Shown one piece after another: positions 53,965 through 63,207 of a stretch of 64,000 nucleotides of DNA. The notes beneath the pieces were generated by a model that was not told the DNA's origin, ran no database searches, and saw only the letters and a list, made by a program, of their open reading frames with translations. Position 1 is the first letter of the stretch. Each line of letters opens with the position of its first letter. The stretch spans positions 124,001 through 188,000 of the forward strand of contig NZ_QJRG01000047.1 in assembly GCF_004025535.1 (NCBI RefSeq), read 5' to 3'. This DNA comes from Pseudomonas alkylphenolica (lineage in GTDB: Bacteria; Pseudomonadota; Gammaproteobacteria; Pseudomonadales; Pseudomonadaceae). Position numbers and translations under genes: made by a program.

Positions 53965-54747
53965 TCAGATCGCGTTGTGGGTTTTCAACCAGCCCAGGCC
54001 AGCTTCGGTGGTGGTCAGCGGCTTGTATTCACAGCCCACCCAGCCCTGGTAGCCAATGCGGTCCAGGTGTTCGAAGAGGAAGCGGTAGTTGATTTCGCCC
54101 GTGCCCGGCTCGTTGCGGCCCGGGTTGTCGGCCAACTGGATGTGGTTGATCTTGGCCAGGTTGCTTTCCACGGTACGGGCCAGGTCGCCCTCCATGATCT
54201 GCATGTGGTAGATGTCGTACTGCAGGAACAGGTTGCTGCTGCCGACCTCGGCCTGGATTTCCAGGGCCTGCTTGGTGGTGTTCAGGTAGAAACCCGGGAT
54301 GTCGCGGGTGTTGATCATTTCCATGACCAGCTTGATCCCGGCAGCCTCGAGCTTGTCGGCGGCGTACTTGAGGTTGTCGACGAAGGTCTTGCGCACGGTG
54401 GCGCAGTCCGGGCCTTGTGGACGGATACCGGCCAGGCAGTTGACCTGGGTGTTGCCCAGTACCTTGGCGTAGGAAATGGCCAGGTCGACCCCGGCGCGGA
54501 ACTGCTCGACGCGGGCCGGATCGCAGGCGATGCCGCGATCACCGTTGGCCCAGTCGCCAGCGGGCAGGTTGAACAGCACCTGGGTCAGGCCATGAGCATC
54601 GAGTTGCTGCTTGATTTCAGCCGAGCTGAAGTCGTACGGGAACAGGTATTCGACACCGCTGAAGCCGGCATCGGCTGCAGCTTTGAAACGGGCGAGAAAG
54701 TCCTGCTCGGTGAACAGCATGGACAGGTTGGCGGCAAAACGTGGCAT
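53965..54747 (-). CDS. hyi: Hydroxypyruvate isomerase
   Basis: 260 residues from ATG 54747 (MPRFAANLSMLFTEQDF), a standard Hyi N terminus, with GGAGAC ahead. It is a TIM barrel with metal-binding acidic residues in LVMEMINTRDIPGF, QYDIYHMQIMEGD and GCEYKP. It interconverts hydroxypyruvate and tartronate semialdehyde. It lies 56 bases downstream of gcl. Confidence 0.95.
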   Translation of the reverse strand: MPRFAANLSMLFTEQDFLARFKAAADAGFSGVEYLFPYDFSSAEIKQQLDAHGLTQVLFNLPAGDWANGDRGIACDPARVEQFRAGVDLAISYAKVLGNTQVNCLAGIRPQGPDCATVRKTFVDNLKYAADKLEAAGIKLVMEMINTRDIPGFYLNTTKQALEIQAEVGSSNLFLQYDIYHMQIMEGDLARTVESNLAKINHIQLADNPGRNEPGTGEINYRFLFEHLDRIGYQGWVGCEYKPLTTTEAGLGWLKTHNAI

Positions 54748-54803
54748 GGATGTCTCCTTGCAAAGGTGGGCCCCGGGCATCACGCACCGGGGCCAATCTG
54801 CGA

Positions 54804-56579
54804 TCAGTCGAGCAGGGAAATCGCGGTTGGCGCGTCGTTGCCGACCAGTGCCAGGTCTTCGAATTCGTTGACCGCGTTGATTTCGGTGCCCATGGAAATG
54901 TTGGTGACGCGCTCGAGGATAACCTCGACCACCACCGGAACCTTGAACTCTTCAGCCAGCTTTTGCGCCTTGAGCAGGGCCGGGGCGATTTCGCCAGGCT
55001 CGGTCACGCGCAGGGCCTTGCAGCCCAGGCCTTCGACCACGGCGACGTGATCGACGCCGTAGCCATTGAGTTCCGGTGCGTTGACGTTTTCGAACGCCAG
55101 CTGCACACAGTAATCCATCTCGAAGCCACGTTGGGCCTGACGAATCAGCCCCAGGTACGAGTTGTTCACCAGTACGTGGACGTACGGCAGGTTGAACTGT
55201 GCACCCACGGCCAGCTCTTCGATCATGAACTGGAAGTCATAGTCACCCGACAGTGCGACGACCTTGCGGGTCGGGTCAGCCTTGACCACACCCAGGGCGG
55301 CAGGAATGGTCCAGCCCAGTGGGCCGGCCTGGCCGCAGTTGATCCAGTGACGCGGCTTGTACACGTGCAGGAACTGCGCGCCGGCGATCTGCGACAGCCC
55401 GATGGTGCTGACGTAGCAGGTGTCTTTGCCGAACACCTGGTTCATTTCCTGGTACACGCGCTGTGGCTTGACCGGCACGTTGTCGAAATGGGTCTTGCGC
55501 TGCAGGCTCGATTTGCGCTGCTGGCAGTCTTCCAGCCAGGCGCTGCGGTCCTTGAGCTTGCCGGCGGCTTTCCACTCGCGAGCCACTTCGAGGAACACGT
55601 CCAGGGCGGCGCCAGCATCGGAAACGATACCCAGGTCCGGGGTGAATACGCGACCGATCTGGGTCGGTTCGATGTCGACGTGAATGAAGCGACGGCCTTC
55701 GGTGTAGACGTCGACCGAACCGGTGTGACGGTTGGCCCAACGGTTACCGATACCCAGCACCACGTCCGACTTGAGCATGGTGGCGTTGCCGTAGCGGTGC
55801 GAGGTTTGCAGACCGACCATGCCGACCATCAGCGGGTGATCGTCCGGGATGATGCCCCAGCCCATCAGGGTCGGGATAACCGGGATGCCGGTCAGTTCAG
55901 CGAACTCGACCAGTTTGTCGCAGGCATCGGCGTTGATGATGCCACCACCGGCGACCAGCAGCGGACGCTCGGAGCTGTCGAGCATGGCCAGGGCTTTTTC
56001 GACCTGGATGCGGTTGGCGGCAGGCTTTTGTACCGGCAGCGGCTGGTAGGCGTCGATGTCGAATTCGATCTCGGCCATCTGCACGTCGAACGGCAGGTCG
56101 ATCAGCACTGGGCCTGGACGGCCGGAGCGCATTTCATAGAAGGCTTTCTGGAACGCGTAAGGCACCTGGCCTGGTTCCAGAACGGTGGTCGCCCACTTGG
56201 TCACCGGCTTGACGATGCTGGTGATGTCGACGGCCTGGAAATCTTCCTTGTGCATGCGGGCACGCGGCGCCTGGCCGGTGATGCACAGGATCGGGATGGA
56301 GTCGGCGGAGGCGCTGTACAGACCGGTGACCATGTCGGTACCGGCGGGGCCGGAGGTGCCGATGCACACGCCGATGTTGCCGGCTTTGGTGCGGGTGTAG
56401 CCCTCGGCCATGTGCGAGGCGCCTTCAACGTGGCGAGCGAGGACGTGATCGATACCGCCGACTTTCTTCAGGGCCGAGTACAGCGGGTTGATTGCAGCAC
56501 CCGGAATACCAAACGCGGTTTCAACACCTTCGCGGCGCATCACCAGAACGGCTGCATCGATTGCTCTCATTTTGCTCAT
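54804..56579 (-). CDS. gcl: Glyoxylate carboligase
   Basis: 591 residues from ATG 56579 ([14 protein letters not shown]). It is a ThDP enzyme: an N-terminal pyrimidine-binding domain, a central domain, and a C-terminal diphosphate domain with [20 protein letters not shown] and [12 protein letters not shown]. The glutamate that activates ThDP in most relatives is replaced by V51 ([14 protein letters not shown]), a hallmark of true Gcl. It joins two glyoxylates to tartronate semialdehyde and CO2. First gene of the glyoxylate run; a palindromic site lies 27 bases upstream of its start. Confidence 0.97.
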   Translation of the reverse strand: MSKMRAIDAAVLVMRREGVETAFGIPGAAINPLYSALKKVGGIDHVLARHVEGASHMAEGYTRTKAGNIGVCIGTSGPAGTDMVTGLYSASADSIPILCITGQAPRARMHKEDFQAVDITSIVKPVTKWATTVLEPGQVPYAFQKAFYEMRSGRPGPVLIDLPFDVQMAEIEFDIDAYQPLPVQKPAANRIQVEKALAMLDSSERPLLVAGGGIINADACDKLVEFAELTGIPVIPTLMGWGIIPDDHPLMVGMVGLQTSHRYGNATMLKSDVVLGIGNRWANRHTGSVDVYTEGRRFIHVDIEPTQIGRVFTPDLGIVSDAGAALDVFLEVAREWKAAGKLKDRSAWLEDCQQRKSSLQRKTHFDNVPVKPQRVYQEMNQVFGKDTCYVSTIGLSQIAGAQFLHVYKPRHWINCGQAGPLGWTIPAALGVVKADPTRKVVALSGDYDFQFMIEELAVGAQFNLPYVHVLVNNSYLGLIRQAQRGFEMDYCVQLAFENVNAPELNGYGVDHVAVVEGLGCKALRVTEPGEIAPALLKAQKLAEEFKVPVVVEVILERVTNISMGTEINAVNEFEDLALVGNDAPTAISLLD

Positions 56580-56605
56580 GGTTTTGTGCCTCTTTGATTT
56601 TGTAA

Positions 56606-56615
56606 TTGTATACAA
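56606..56615. promoter_or_regulatory. Palindromic operator-like site near gcl start
   Basis: TTGTATACAA, within a 12-mer (ATTGTATACAAA) repeated exactly at 56745-56756. It lies 27 bases upstream of the gcl ATG. The form resembles operators of GntR-family repressors. No GntR gene is in the window; the P. putida regulator GclR, encoded nearby in that species, is a candidate from memory. Confidence 0.65.
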
Positions 56616-56745
56616 ATGGCTTTTCGTCAGAGTGTATTCACGCCAGGCGACTCTGGTCAATCCATTTTCATCGGCGATGGGGGCATTCGTCGGGAAGGCC
56701 TTAAGAAAGGCGTTTCGTCAGAATTGGTTTGTCGCGCTGAAAATA

Positions 56746-56755
56746 TTGTATACAA
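56746..56755. promoter_or_regulatory. Second copy of the palindromic operator-like site
   Basis: The same TTGTATACAA, 140 bases from the first copy and 81 bases ahead of the GlcG-like ATG at 56836. Two copies in the shared 256-bp promoter region could allow looping and joint control of gcl and the GlcG-like gene. The rest of the region shows no other structure I can name. Confidence 0.65.
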
Positions 56756-56835
56756 AAAAATTCGCCATTGTGTTCTATTTGTTCTATTGATTTCACACCT
56801 GCCCTCAGGGCTTCTAACAACAAGAGGACCTTTCC

Positions 56836-57276
56836 ATGAACGCTTTGACTCTGAAAGTCGCTGTCAGCCTGGTGAACGCCGCGCTGGCTGCAGGCCGCAA
56901 GATTTCCTCCGCTCCGTTAACGGTGGCGGTGCTCGACAACGGTGGTCACCTGCTGGCGCTACAGCGTGAAGACGGCGCCAGCCTGCTGCGTCCGCAAGTG
57001 GCGATGGGCAAGGCGTGGGGCGCGATTGCGCTGGGTAAGGGCTCGCGCTTGCTGGCGCTGGACGCGCAGCAACGCCCGGCATTTTTTGCCGCGCTCAATG
57101 GTCTGGGGCAAAGCCCGGTGGTGCCTGCGCCTGGCGGCGTGCTGATCCGCAATCAGCAGGGCGTGGTGCTGGGGGCGATCGGTATCAGTGGTGATACGTC
57201 TGATATCGATGAGCAGTGTGCGATCAGTGCGATCGAAGAGGCAGGTTTGACTGCAGATGCTGGTGTAGCGGCCTGA
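56836..57276 (+). CDS. GlcG/HbpS-family heme-binding-like protein
   Basis: 146 residues, one GlcG/HbpS domain: SAPLTVAVLDNGGHLLALQRE, then AWGAIALGKGS, and VPAPGGVLIRNQQGVVLGAIGISG. Family members bind heme or occur beside glycolate and diol genes with no proven reaction. It is divergent from gcl across the region with the two palindromes, so co-regulation with glyoxylate metabolism is likely. A ribosome site (AGAGGA) precedes the ATG. Confidence 0.9.
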   Translation: MNALTLKVAVSLVNAALAAGRKISSAPLTVAVLDNGGHLLALQREDGASLLRPQVAMGKAWGAIALGKGSRLLALDAQQRPAFFAALNGLGQSPVVPAPGGVLIRNQQGVVLGAIGISGDTSDIDEQCAISAIEEAGLTADAGVAA

Positions 57277-57284
57277 CGAATTTG

Positions 57285-57301
57285 GGGCTGCTGCGCAGCC
57301 C
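57285..57301. terminator. Hairpin between the GlcG-like gene and the TetR gene
   Basis: GGGCTGC-TGC-GCAGCCC, starting 9 bases after the GlcG-like stop, then a REP-like fragment CTTCGCCGGCAAGCCTGGCT at 57301-57320. It separates two convergent genes and is a plausible terminator without a clear U-run. Confidence 0.5.
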
Positions 57302-57343
57302 TTCGCCGGCAAGCCTGGCTCCTACGGATCCAGGCGCTGCCTG

Positions 57344-57952
57344 TCAGGCGTCTGGCTCACACCCTTTGAGCACCAGGCGAATGATGGTCTGCGTCGCCGC
57401 TTCGTAATCGCTGTCTTCAAGCTTGGCCTTGCCGGTAACCACCGAGATCTGCCAATCGAAGTCGGCGTAGGTTTGCGTCGCAGCCCAGATGCTGAACATC
57501 AGGTGGTGCGGGTCGACCTTGGCGATCTGGCCGCGGTCGATCCAGGCCTGGATGCATTCAATGTTGTGGCGGGCCTGGTCGTTGAGTTGCTCGACCTGGT
57601 TGGGGCTCAGGTGCGGGGCGCCGTGCATGATCTCGCTGGCAAACACCTTGGAGGCGAAGGGCAGGTCGCGGGAGATGCGCACTTTCGAGCGGATATAGGC
57701 GCTGAGCACTTCTTTGGGGTCACCCTCGGCATTGAACGGGGTGGACGCCTGCATGATCGGCTCGATAATGCTTTCCAATACCTCGCGGTAGAGGTTTTCC
57801 TTGGACTTGAAATAGTAATAGACGTTTGGCTTGGGCAGCCCGGCCTTGGCCGCGATGTCGCTGGTCTTGGTGGCGGCGAAGCCCTTGTCGGCGAATTCTT
57901 CACTGGCCGCGCGCAGGATCAGCTCCTTGTTGCGCTCGCGAATGGTACTCAT
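57344..57952 (-). CDS. TetR-family regulator (RutR-like)
   Basis: 202 residues. The HTH reads KTSDIAAKAGLPKPNVYYYF, followed by SKENLYREVLESI. The C-terminal ligand domain (SKVFASEIMHGAPHL, HHLMFSIWAATQTYADFDWQ) matches the RutR/YcdC type, whose members sense pyrimidines or purines. That would suit its place between the glyoxylate and purine-uptake genes, but its target is not evident. It is convergent with the GlcG-like gene. Confidence 0.9.
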   Translation of the reverse strand: MSTIRERNKELILRAASEEFADKGFAATKTSDIAAKAGLPKPNVYYYFKSKENLYREVLESIIEPIMQASTPFNAEGDPKEVLSAYIRSKVRISRDLPFASKVFASEIMHGAPHLSPNQVEQLNDQARHNIECIQAWIDRGQIAKVDPHHLMFSIWAATQTYADFDWQISVVTGKAKLEDSDYEAATQTIIRLVLKGCEPDA

Positions 57953-58067
57953 GGTGCTGGCGGTCCTTTGACGCTGCGAGCACGGATGGTAGCAGGATCA
58001 TTGAATTAGAGCACCACACGTTGTGCACCCGACCGCTTCAAACGCGGATCGGGGCATGGCCTTATGG

Positions 58068-58505
58068 CTATTTAGCCTCTTTGAACGCGCAGCCTTGGAG
58101 GTCCTGATGGCGGCACTCGAAATAGGTTGAACCGAACGCACCCTTTTTCTTTTCCCATGCAGGGGCCCAGGCCAAGCGGATCGAGATGTCTGGGGCTACG
58201 TCCGGACGGTAGTGCATATCCACCATTTGATTGTCCGAGGAAGCAAACCTGCAGGCTCGAAGTCGTCCTACGCCTTCGACGGCATTGTCATAAGAGTAGA
58301 ATATGGCGCTGTCGAAGGCAGTAATTGATGCCTTGGGGTTTCTCAATACACCAACCCACTCTCCTTCGCCGCTCTCTGTCTTCACAGTGAGGACACCGAG
58401 GGTGTTCTGGATTTCTTTCGGGTTGGGGCAAAATTCAACAGTGCTGGCCATGGCGTGGCTGGCGAACAGGGCAGGTAGCAACAGCAACAGTGCCGGTTTT
58501 AACAT
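58068..58505 (-). CDS. Secreted protein of unknown function (possibly DUF3757-like)
   Basis: 145 residues from ATG 58505, the start that yields a clean signal peptide (LLLLLPALFASHAMAST). The mature part has four or five cysteines (FCPNPKEI, LRACRFAS, FECRHQDLQGCAF), probably in disulfides, and a WVGVL strand region. It resembles short Pseudomonas secreted proteins of the DUF3757 type, but I am unsure. Its base composition looks less GC-rich than its neighbours, by eye. No functional partner is apparent. Confidence 0.6.
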   Translation of the reverse strand: MLKPALLLLLPALFASHAMASTVEFCPNPKEIQNTLGVLTVKTESGEGEWVGVLRNPKASITAFDSAIFYSYDNAVEGVGRLRACRFASSDNQMVDMHYRPDVAPDISIRLAWAPAWEKKKGAFGSTYFECRHQDLQGCAFKEAK

Positions 58506-58685
58506 GAAAACGCTCCTTGGTTTGAATGAGGTGTCGCATTGATGCGGCTCCTGCATGCTAGAAACGTCTATGTTTGAGCGCTGTAGTTCGTTACTTATGG
58601 TCATGTGGCTTTGTTCAACCTGCAACGTAGGCTATTCGGTATCTGCACTACGCTGGCTCAGGTCAATGTTTTTTGGGAGTAACGC

Positions 58686-59594
58686 ATGGCAGGAAGTAGC
58701 TTATTGGTATTGATCGACGATATCGCCACCGTACTCGACGATGTGTCGGTGATGACCAAAGTCGCGGCAAAAAAGACCGCCGGTGTGCTGGGCGACGACC
58801 TGGCGCTCAATGCGCAGCAGGTCACCGGCGTGCGTGCCGAGCGGGAGATCCCGGTGGTCTGGGCGGTGGCCAAGGGTTCGTTCCTGAACAAGCTGATCCT
58901 GGTGCCGGCAGCGTTGTTGATCAGCGCCTTCATCCCTTGGGCGGTGACCCCGCTATTGATGGTGGGCGGTGCGTTTCTGTGTTTCGAGGGCTTCGAAAAG
59001 CTGGCGCACAAGTTTCTTCACAACAAGGAAGAAGAGCAGGCCGAGCAGGCGGCGCACGTCGAGGCGGTGGCCGATCCCGCAGTTGATCTGGTGGCCTATG
59101 AGCAAACCAAGATCAAGGGCGCGATCCGTACCGACTTCATTCTTTCGGCAGAAATCATTGCGATTACCCTGGGCACGGTCGCCGATGCGCCGTTGACCCA
59201 GCAAATCATCGTGTTGTCGGGTATTGCCATTGTCATGACCATCGGTGTGTACGGCCTGGTTGCCGGTATCGTCAAACTTGATGACCTGGGCTTGTGGCTG
59301 ACCCAGAAAGCTTCTCGGGCGGCACAGGCGCTGGGCAACGGCATCCTGCGTGCGGCGCCGTACATGATGAAGAGCCTGTCGGTGATTGGCACTGCGGCGA
59401 TGTTCCTGGTCGGCGGCGGCATCCTGGTGCATGGCGTGGCGCCGCTGCATCACGCCATTGAAGCGTTCAGCGAAGGGCGGGGCGGGGCGTTGACCGGTGC
59501 CTTGCTCAATGGCGGGGTGGGGATTGTGGCAGGTGCTGCGGTACTGGCGGTGGTCGCGGTGGTCGGCAAGCTCTGGCGTGCTGCCAGAGGCTGA
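58686..59594 (+). CDS. DUF808 (YedI-like) membrane protein
   Basis: 302 residues. The start [20 protein letters not shown] and the following [18 protein letters not shown] are the signature of the DUF808 family. About six membrane segments follow. The function is unknown. A good ribosome site (GGGAG) lies 10 bases ahead of the ATG. It converges with the first Tsx-like gene across a hairpin at 59625-59651. Confidence 0.9.
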   Translation: MAGSSLLVLIDDIATVLDDVSVMTKVAAKKTAGVLGDDLALNAQQVTGVRAEREIPVVWAVAKGSFLNKLILVPAALLISAFIPWAVTPLLMVGGAFLCFEGFEKLAHKFLHNKEEEQAEQAAHVEAVADPAVDLVAYEQTKIKGAIRTDFILSAEIIAITLGTVADAPLTQQIIVLSGIAIVMTIGVYGLVAGIVKLDDLGLWLTQKASRAAQALGNGILRAAPYMMKSLSVIGTAAMFLVGGGILVHGVAPLHHAIEAFSEGRGGALTGALLNGGVGIVAGAAVLAVVAVVGKLWRAARG

Positions 59595-59624
59595 TGGCGT
59601 TAGCGTTGGCAAGGCCAGCCCCTA

Positions 59625-59651
59625 CAGGGTCGGGTGTTGATCCAGACCCTG
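59625..59651. terminator. Hairpin between DUF808 gene and Tsx-like gene
   Basis: CAGGGTC pairs with GACCCTG over a 13-base loop in the 72-base gap between convergent genes. The flanks (CCCCTACAGG, CTGTGGGAG) are remnants of the REP consensus. It is a plausible bidirectional terminator. Confidence 0.5.
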
Positions 59652-59666
59652 TGGGAGCCGCTTCGA

Positions 59667-60455
59667 TCAGAAGTGCGCTTTGATCAGGAAACTCGCCGTG
59701 TTCTGGTCGGTATCAAACGCGTCGCTGTCCTTGATCCCGTACTTGTTCTTCCAGTAGTCGTATTCGAAACCGACATAGAGTTGCTTCTCGCCCCAGTTCA
59801 GCGCTTTACCCAGGTCATATTTGACCTGTGGGTTGAAGTGCAGGTTGGCGTGGTAGGTGCCACGGCGGCTGGTCGCGTCATTATCCACAACCCAGTCCAT
59901 GAAGCCGTCGATGAGAATGTCCGAGTTACCCACAGGGATGGTGTAGGCCCATACCGGGGTGATCTGCCAGACGTTGTCACCGGCGCGGCTGCCTTCGGTG
60001 TTGCGCTGGTAGAAGTTCAACTGGAAGTAGTCAAAGCCTGGGATCGCCAGGTCAAAGCCCGGGCCGATCAGGTAGGACTCGGTGTCGCCTTCGCCAAACT
60101 CGTAGGTCATGGCCAGCAGCACGTCCTTGACCGGGCCGAATTCCAGCTTCTGGTCGAAGATCTTGCCGAACGACAGGCGCGGGCTGAATTCGCCGTAGTA
60201 GGTGTTGTCGCCGTTGTTGAAGTCTTTATCGCCGTTGTAGAAGATCTTGTCGACGAAGAAGAAGTTGTCACCGTACTTCCAGGCATCGGCGTGCTCGAAG
60301 GTCACGGTCTGCTGGATTTCCGGGTTGACGGCGAAGTTCTTGCCCCACAGGTAGGTCAGGCTGTTGTTCTGCCATTGCAGCAGGTCGTCGGCGCTGGCGG
60401 CCGTGCTGGCCGCCAGCAGGCTGCCGGCGAGAATCAGGCTAGTGGTCATGCGCAT
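59667..60455 (-). CDS. Tsx/OmpK-like outer-membrane channel 1
   Basis: 262 residues. A signal peptide ([18 protein letters not shown]) precedes a beta-barrel with alternating aromatic strands, ending in phenylalanine (FLIKAHF), as outer-membrane proteins do. Stretches such as [34 protein letters not shown] and [14 protein letters not shown] match the Tsx (nucleoside-specific channel) family. It is closely similar to the product at 60817-61602. Position downstream of a purine permease and PuuD suggests a role in purine or nucleoside entry. Confidence 0.87.
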   Translation of the reverse strand: MRMTTSLILAGSLLAASTAASADDLLQWQNNSLTYLWGKNFAVNPEIQQTVTFEHADAWKYGDNFFFVDKIFYNGDKDFNNGDNTYYGEFSPRLSFGKIFDQKLEFGPVKDVLLAMTYEFGEGDTESYLIGPGFDLAIPGFDYFQLNFYQRNTEGSRAGDNVWQITPVWAYTIPVGNSDILIDGFMDWVVDNDATSRRGTYHANLHFNPQVKYDLGKALNWGEKQLYVGFEYDYWKNKYGIKDSDAFDTDQNTASFLIKAHF

Positions 60456-60816
60456 CGCTGTGTTGCTCCCTTGATTGATTCTGTTGTCGGTACTCTGGGT
60501 GGCACCGTTACGTTGTAATACTTGTCTTTTGAGTCAGTTTTTTTCGATTGGCCACAGCTAATTGGCAAGTGCTGCGCCAACTTTCCGGGTACGGCACAAC
60601 AATCCTGCTCGACGTCTCTCTGAACAGCTGAAAAGGGTCTTTCAGGTTGGCGTTACGCCTGCCAACCGCCCGAATTCATTGACTGAGCGGTCAGCAAACG
60701 CAGGCAGGATCCGTCCTGCCCTGATCGAGGGGCCGCGCAGATTACTGACTTGCGCGTTGCTCCTCAAGTACTCCGTCCTGGAGTGGTGGAACTAAAGATG
60801 ATCAATTGGTCAGGAA
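60456..60816. other. 361-bp gap between the two Tsx-like genes
   Basis: It holds the leader of channel 1 (ribosome site GGGAG 10 bases from its ATG) and, nearer channel 2, a hairpin at 60703-60720 (GGCAGGA-TCCG-TCCTGCC) that may end the channel 2 transcript, although no U-run follows. An imperfect inverted element TTGACTGAGCGGTCAG lies at 60680-60694. No gene is seen. Confidence 0.5.
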
Positions 60817-61602
60817 TCAAAAGTGAAACTTGACCAGGGCACTGGCAACGCTTTGCTGGGTGTCCAGTCGACCGCTGTTTTCGATGCCGTATTTGTCCTT
60901 CCAGTAGCTGTACTCAAAACCTACGTACAGCTGCTTGGCGCCGTAGTTCAGCGCCTTGCCCAGGTCATATTTGACCTGAGGGTTGAAGTGCAGGTTGGCG
61001 TGATAGGTACCGCGGCGGGTCTCGTCGTTGTCGACGACCCAGTCCATGTAGCCATCGACGAGAATGTCCGATTTGCCCGCAGGAATGGTGTAGGAGAATG
61101 TTGGTGTGATCTGCCAGACGCCATCACCCGGGCGGCTGCCTTCGGTGTTGCGCTGCATGATGTTGAGGGTGAAGTAGTTGAAGCCGGGAATCGCCAGGTC
61201 GAAGCCTGGACCGATCAGGTAGGCTTCGTTGTCACCTTCGCCAGACTCGTAGGTCATGGCGATCAACACGTCTTTGATGGGGCCGAATTCGAATTTGCGG
61301 TCGAAGATCTTGCCGAACGACAAGCGTGGGCTGAACTCACCGTAATAGGTGTTGTTGCCTTTGTTGCGGTCTGTGCCGCCGTTGTAAAAGATCTTGTCGA
61401 TAAACAGGAAGTTATCGCCGTATTTCCATTTGTCGGCGTGCTCAAAGGTCACTGTCTGCTGGATCGCAGGGTTGACCTCGAATTTGGTGCCGTACAGGTA
61501 GGAGAGGCTGTTGGTCTGCCAAAGCAGCAGGTCTCCTGCGGTGGCTGGCAATGCGGCCAGCAGACTGCTACCCAACAGGAGTGAGGTGGTGATGCCCTTC
61601 AT
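60817..61602 (-). CDS. Tsx/OmpK-like outer-membrane channel 2
   Basis: 261 residues from ATG 61602, which gives the signal peptide SLLLGSSLLAALPATAGD; the longer frame to 62226 overlaps the permease and was rejected. It is a Tsx-family barrel ending in ALVKFHF, collinear with channel 1 over its whole length (for example [32 protein letters not shown]). It is a paralogue from a tandem duplication. Transcribed with, and 131 bases downstream of, the purine permease. Confidence 0.87.
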   Translation of the reverse strand: MKGITTSLLLGSSLLAALPATAGDLLLWQTNSLSYLYGTKFEVNPAIQQTVTFEHADKWKYGDNFLFIDKIFYNGGTDRNKGNNTYYGEFSPRLSFGKIFDRKFEFGPIKDVLIAMTYESGEGDNEAYLIGPGFDLAIPGFNYFTLNIMQRNTEGSRPGDGVWQITPTFSYTIPAGKSDILVDGYMDWVVDNDETRRGTYHANLHFNPQVKYDLGKALNYGAKQLYVGFEYSYWKDKYGIENSGRLDTQQSVASALVKFHF

Positions 61603-61709
61603 GTTGTGATTCCCGGCTTTGTTATTGTTGGTTTGGGTATTCGGCGCGAGACGCCCCGGCCGACCCGCTCCCACGGGTCGACGGTCCTGCGTAGTGCTCG
61701 GGTGATACC

Positions 61710-61727
61710 GGGCGGCAAGCGCCGCCC
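61710..61727. terminator. Hairpin downstream of the purine permease
   Basis: GGGCGGC-AAGC-GCCGCCC, a strong 7-bp stem, starting 6 bases after the permease stop on the minus strand. No U-run follows, so it may attenuate transcription into channel 2 rather than stop it. Confidence 0.5.
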
Positions 61728-61733
61728 CAAGAC

Positions 61734-63089
61734 TCAGTGCTGGTGGGCGGCTTCGTTGTGCGCTGCGCGCTCGGCGCCGCCAAGAATGTTGAACAGCAGG
61801 TTGAGGATCAGCGCGCTGACCGTGGCCATAGCGATACCGCTGTGGGTGATGGGTTCCATCCATTGCGGCATCTGCGCGAAGAACTCCGGGCGCACCACGG
61901 GAATCAGGCCCATGCCGACGCTGACGGCGACCAGCAACTGGTTGCGGCGGTCGGCGATATCGGCTTCCTGGAGGATCTTGATCCCGGTGGCGGCGACCAT
62001 GCCGAACATGGCGATGGACGCGCCGCCCAGTACCGCTGGCGGAATCGAGGCGATCAGGAAGGCGGCCTTGGGCAGCAGGCTGAGCAGGATCAGGAAACCA
62101 CCGGCAACCACCGTGACGTAACGGCAACGTACGCCGGTCATCTGCACCAGGCCGATGTTCTGGGCGAAGGAGGAGTGGGTGAAGGTGTTGAAGAAACCGG
62201 CAACGAAGGAGGCGCCGGCGTCGCACATCAGCCCGCGGCGCAGCATGCCCGGGGTGACTTCGCGGTCAGTGACCTTGCCAAGGGCCAGGAACATCCCGGT
62301 GGATTCGACGAAGATGATCACCACCACCAGGCACATCGACAAGATCGGCGCCAGGCTGAAGGTCGGCATGCCGAAGTGCAGCGGCGTTACCACTTGCACC
62401 CAGGGTGCCTCGTCGAGGCCGGAGAGGTCGACCATGCCGATCGAGCCGGCCAGGATATAACCCAGGCCCATGCCGATCAGTACCGAGACATTGACCCAGA
62501 AACCGCGCATGAAGCGGTTGACCAGGAGGATGGTCGCCAGCACCAGGCCAGCAACAATCAGGTAGATGGGGGAGCCGAAGGTTTCGGCGCTGGCACCGCC
62601 GCCGGCCCAGTTGACCGCAACCGGAAACAGCGAAAGACCAATCGAGGTGATGACCGTGCCGGTCACCAGTGGTGGGAAGAAACGCACCACCTTGGACATG
62701 AACGGGGCGATCAGCATGCCGAAGAAACCGGCGGCGATGGTCGCACCAAAGATGCCTTGCAGGCCGACACCGGGCATTCCGGCCATGGCCACCATGCTGC
62801 CGACTGCAGCAAAGCTTGCGCCCATCATCACCGGCATACGGATGCCGACTGCGCCAATGCCGAACGACTGGACGATGGTGGCGACACCAGCGACCAGTAG
62901 GTCGGCATTGATCAGGAAAGCGACTTCTTCACGAGAAAGGCCGGCGGCCTGGCCGATGATCAGTGGCACGGCAATCGCGCCTCCGTACATCAGCAAGACA
63001 TGTTGAAGACCCACCAGGAACAGTTGGAGCATTGGCAGTGGCTGTCGTGGGGGCGCAACGGGGATGTACGCCTTGCGTGACTCGGACAT
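61734..63089 (-). CDS. NCS2 (NAT) family purine permease, urate/xanthine type
   Basis: 451 residues from ATG 63089 (MSESRKAYIPV). It has about 14 membrane segments and the NAT signature region FAQNIGLVQMTGVRCRYVTVVAGG, where the Q-x-x-x-T-G-V pattern is conserved; TFTHSSFAQNIG is the substrate-binding motif before it. NAT permeases carry xanthine, urate or uracil with protons. The next gene upstream encodes urate hydroxylase, so urate is the best guess. Confidence 0.9.
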   Translation of the reverse strand: MSESRKAYIPVAPPRQPLPMLQLFLVGLQHVLLMYGGAIAVPLIIGQAAGLSREEVAFLINADLLVAGVATIVQSFGIGAVGIRMPVMMGASFAAVGSMVAMAGMPGVGLQGIFGATIAAGFFGMLIAPFMSKVVRFFPPLVTGTVITSIGLSLFPVAVNWAGGGASAETFGSPIYLIVAGLVLATILLVNRFMRGFWVNVSVLIGMGLGYILAGSIGMVDLSGLDEAPWVQVVTPLHFGMPTFSLAPILSMCLVVVIIFVESTGMFLALGKVTDREVTPGMLRRGLMCDAGASFVAGFFNTFTHSSFAQNIGLVQMTGVRCRYVTVVAGGFLILLSLLPKAAFLIASIPPAVLGGASIAMFGMVAATGIKILQEADIADRRNQLLVAVSVGMGLIPVVRPEFFAQMPQWMEPITHSGIAMATVSALILNLLFNILGGAERAAHNEAAHQH

Positions 63090-63119
63090 GCAACACCTCG
63101 GTTTTGTTTTTATTCTTTG

Positions 63120-63180
63120 AGCTGCAAGCTTCAAGCGCCACGCCTCAAGGAGAGCAGGTGGTGGCGCTTGGCTTGCAGCT
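63120..63180. repeat. Imperfect long inverted repeat between puuD and permease
   Basis: Arm 63120-63141 (AGCTGCAAGC, TT bulge, CAAGCGCCAC) pairs with 63161-63180 (GTGGCGCTTG, GCTTGCAGCT), loop about 19 bases. Further AGCTTG copies follow to 63207. This is a dispersed Pseudomonas intergenic repeat type; here it sits in the 118-bp gap between co-oriented genes. Confidence 0.75.
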
Positions 63181-63207
63181 TGTAGCTTGCCGCTTGAAGC
63201 CTGTTGC

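Noticed and set aside
54741..56597. 618-codon open frame on the plus strand over gcl
   Set aside because: Complement of glyoxylate carboligase; Val/Asp/His-rich composition typical of a shadow frame.
61603..62226. N-terminal extension of Tsx-like channel 2
   Set aside because: It overlaps the permease gene, is Arg-rich and would bury the signal peptide at 61602.
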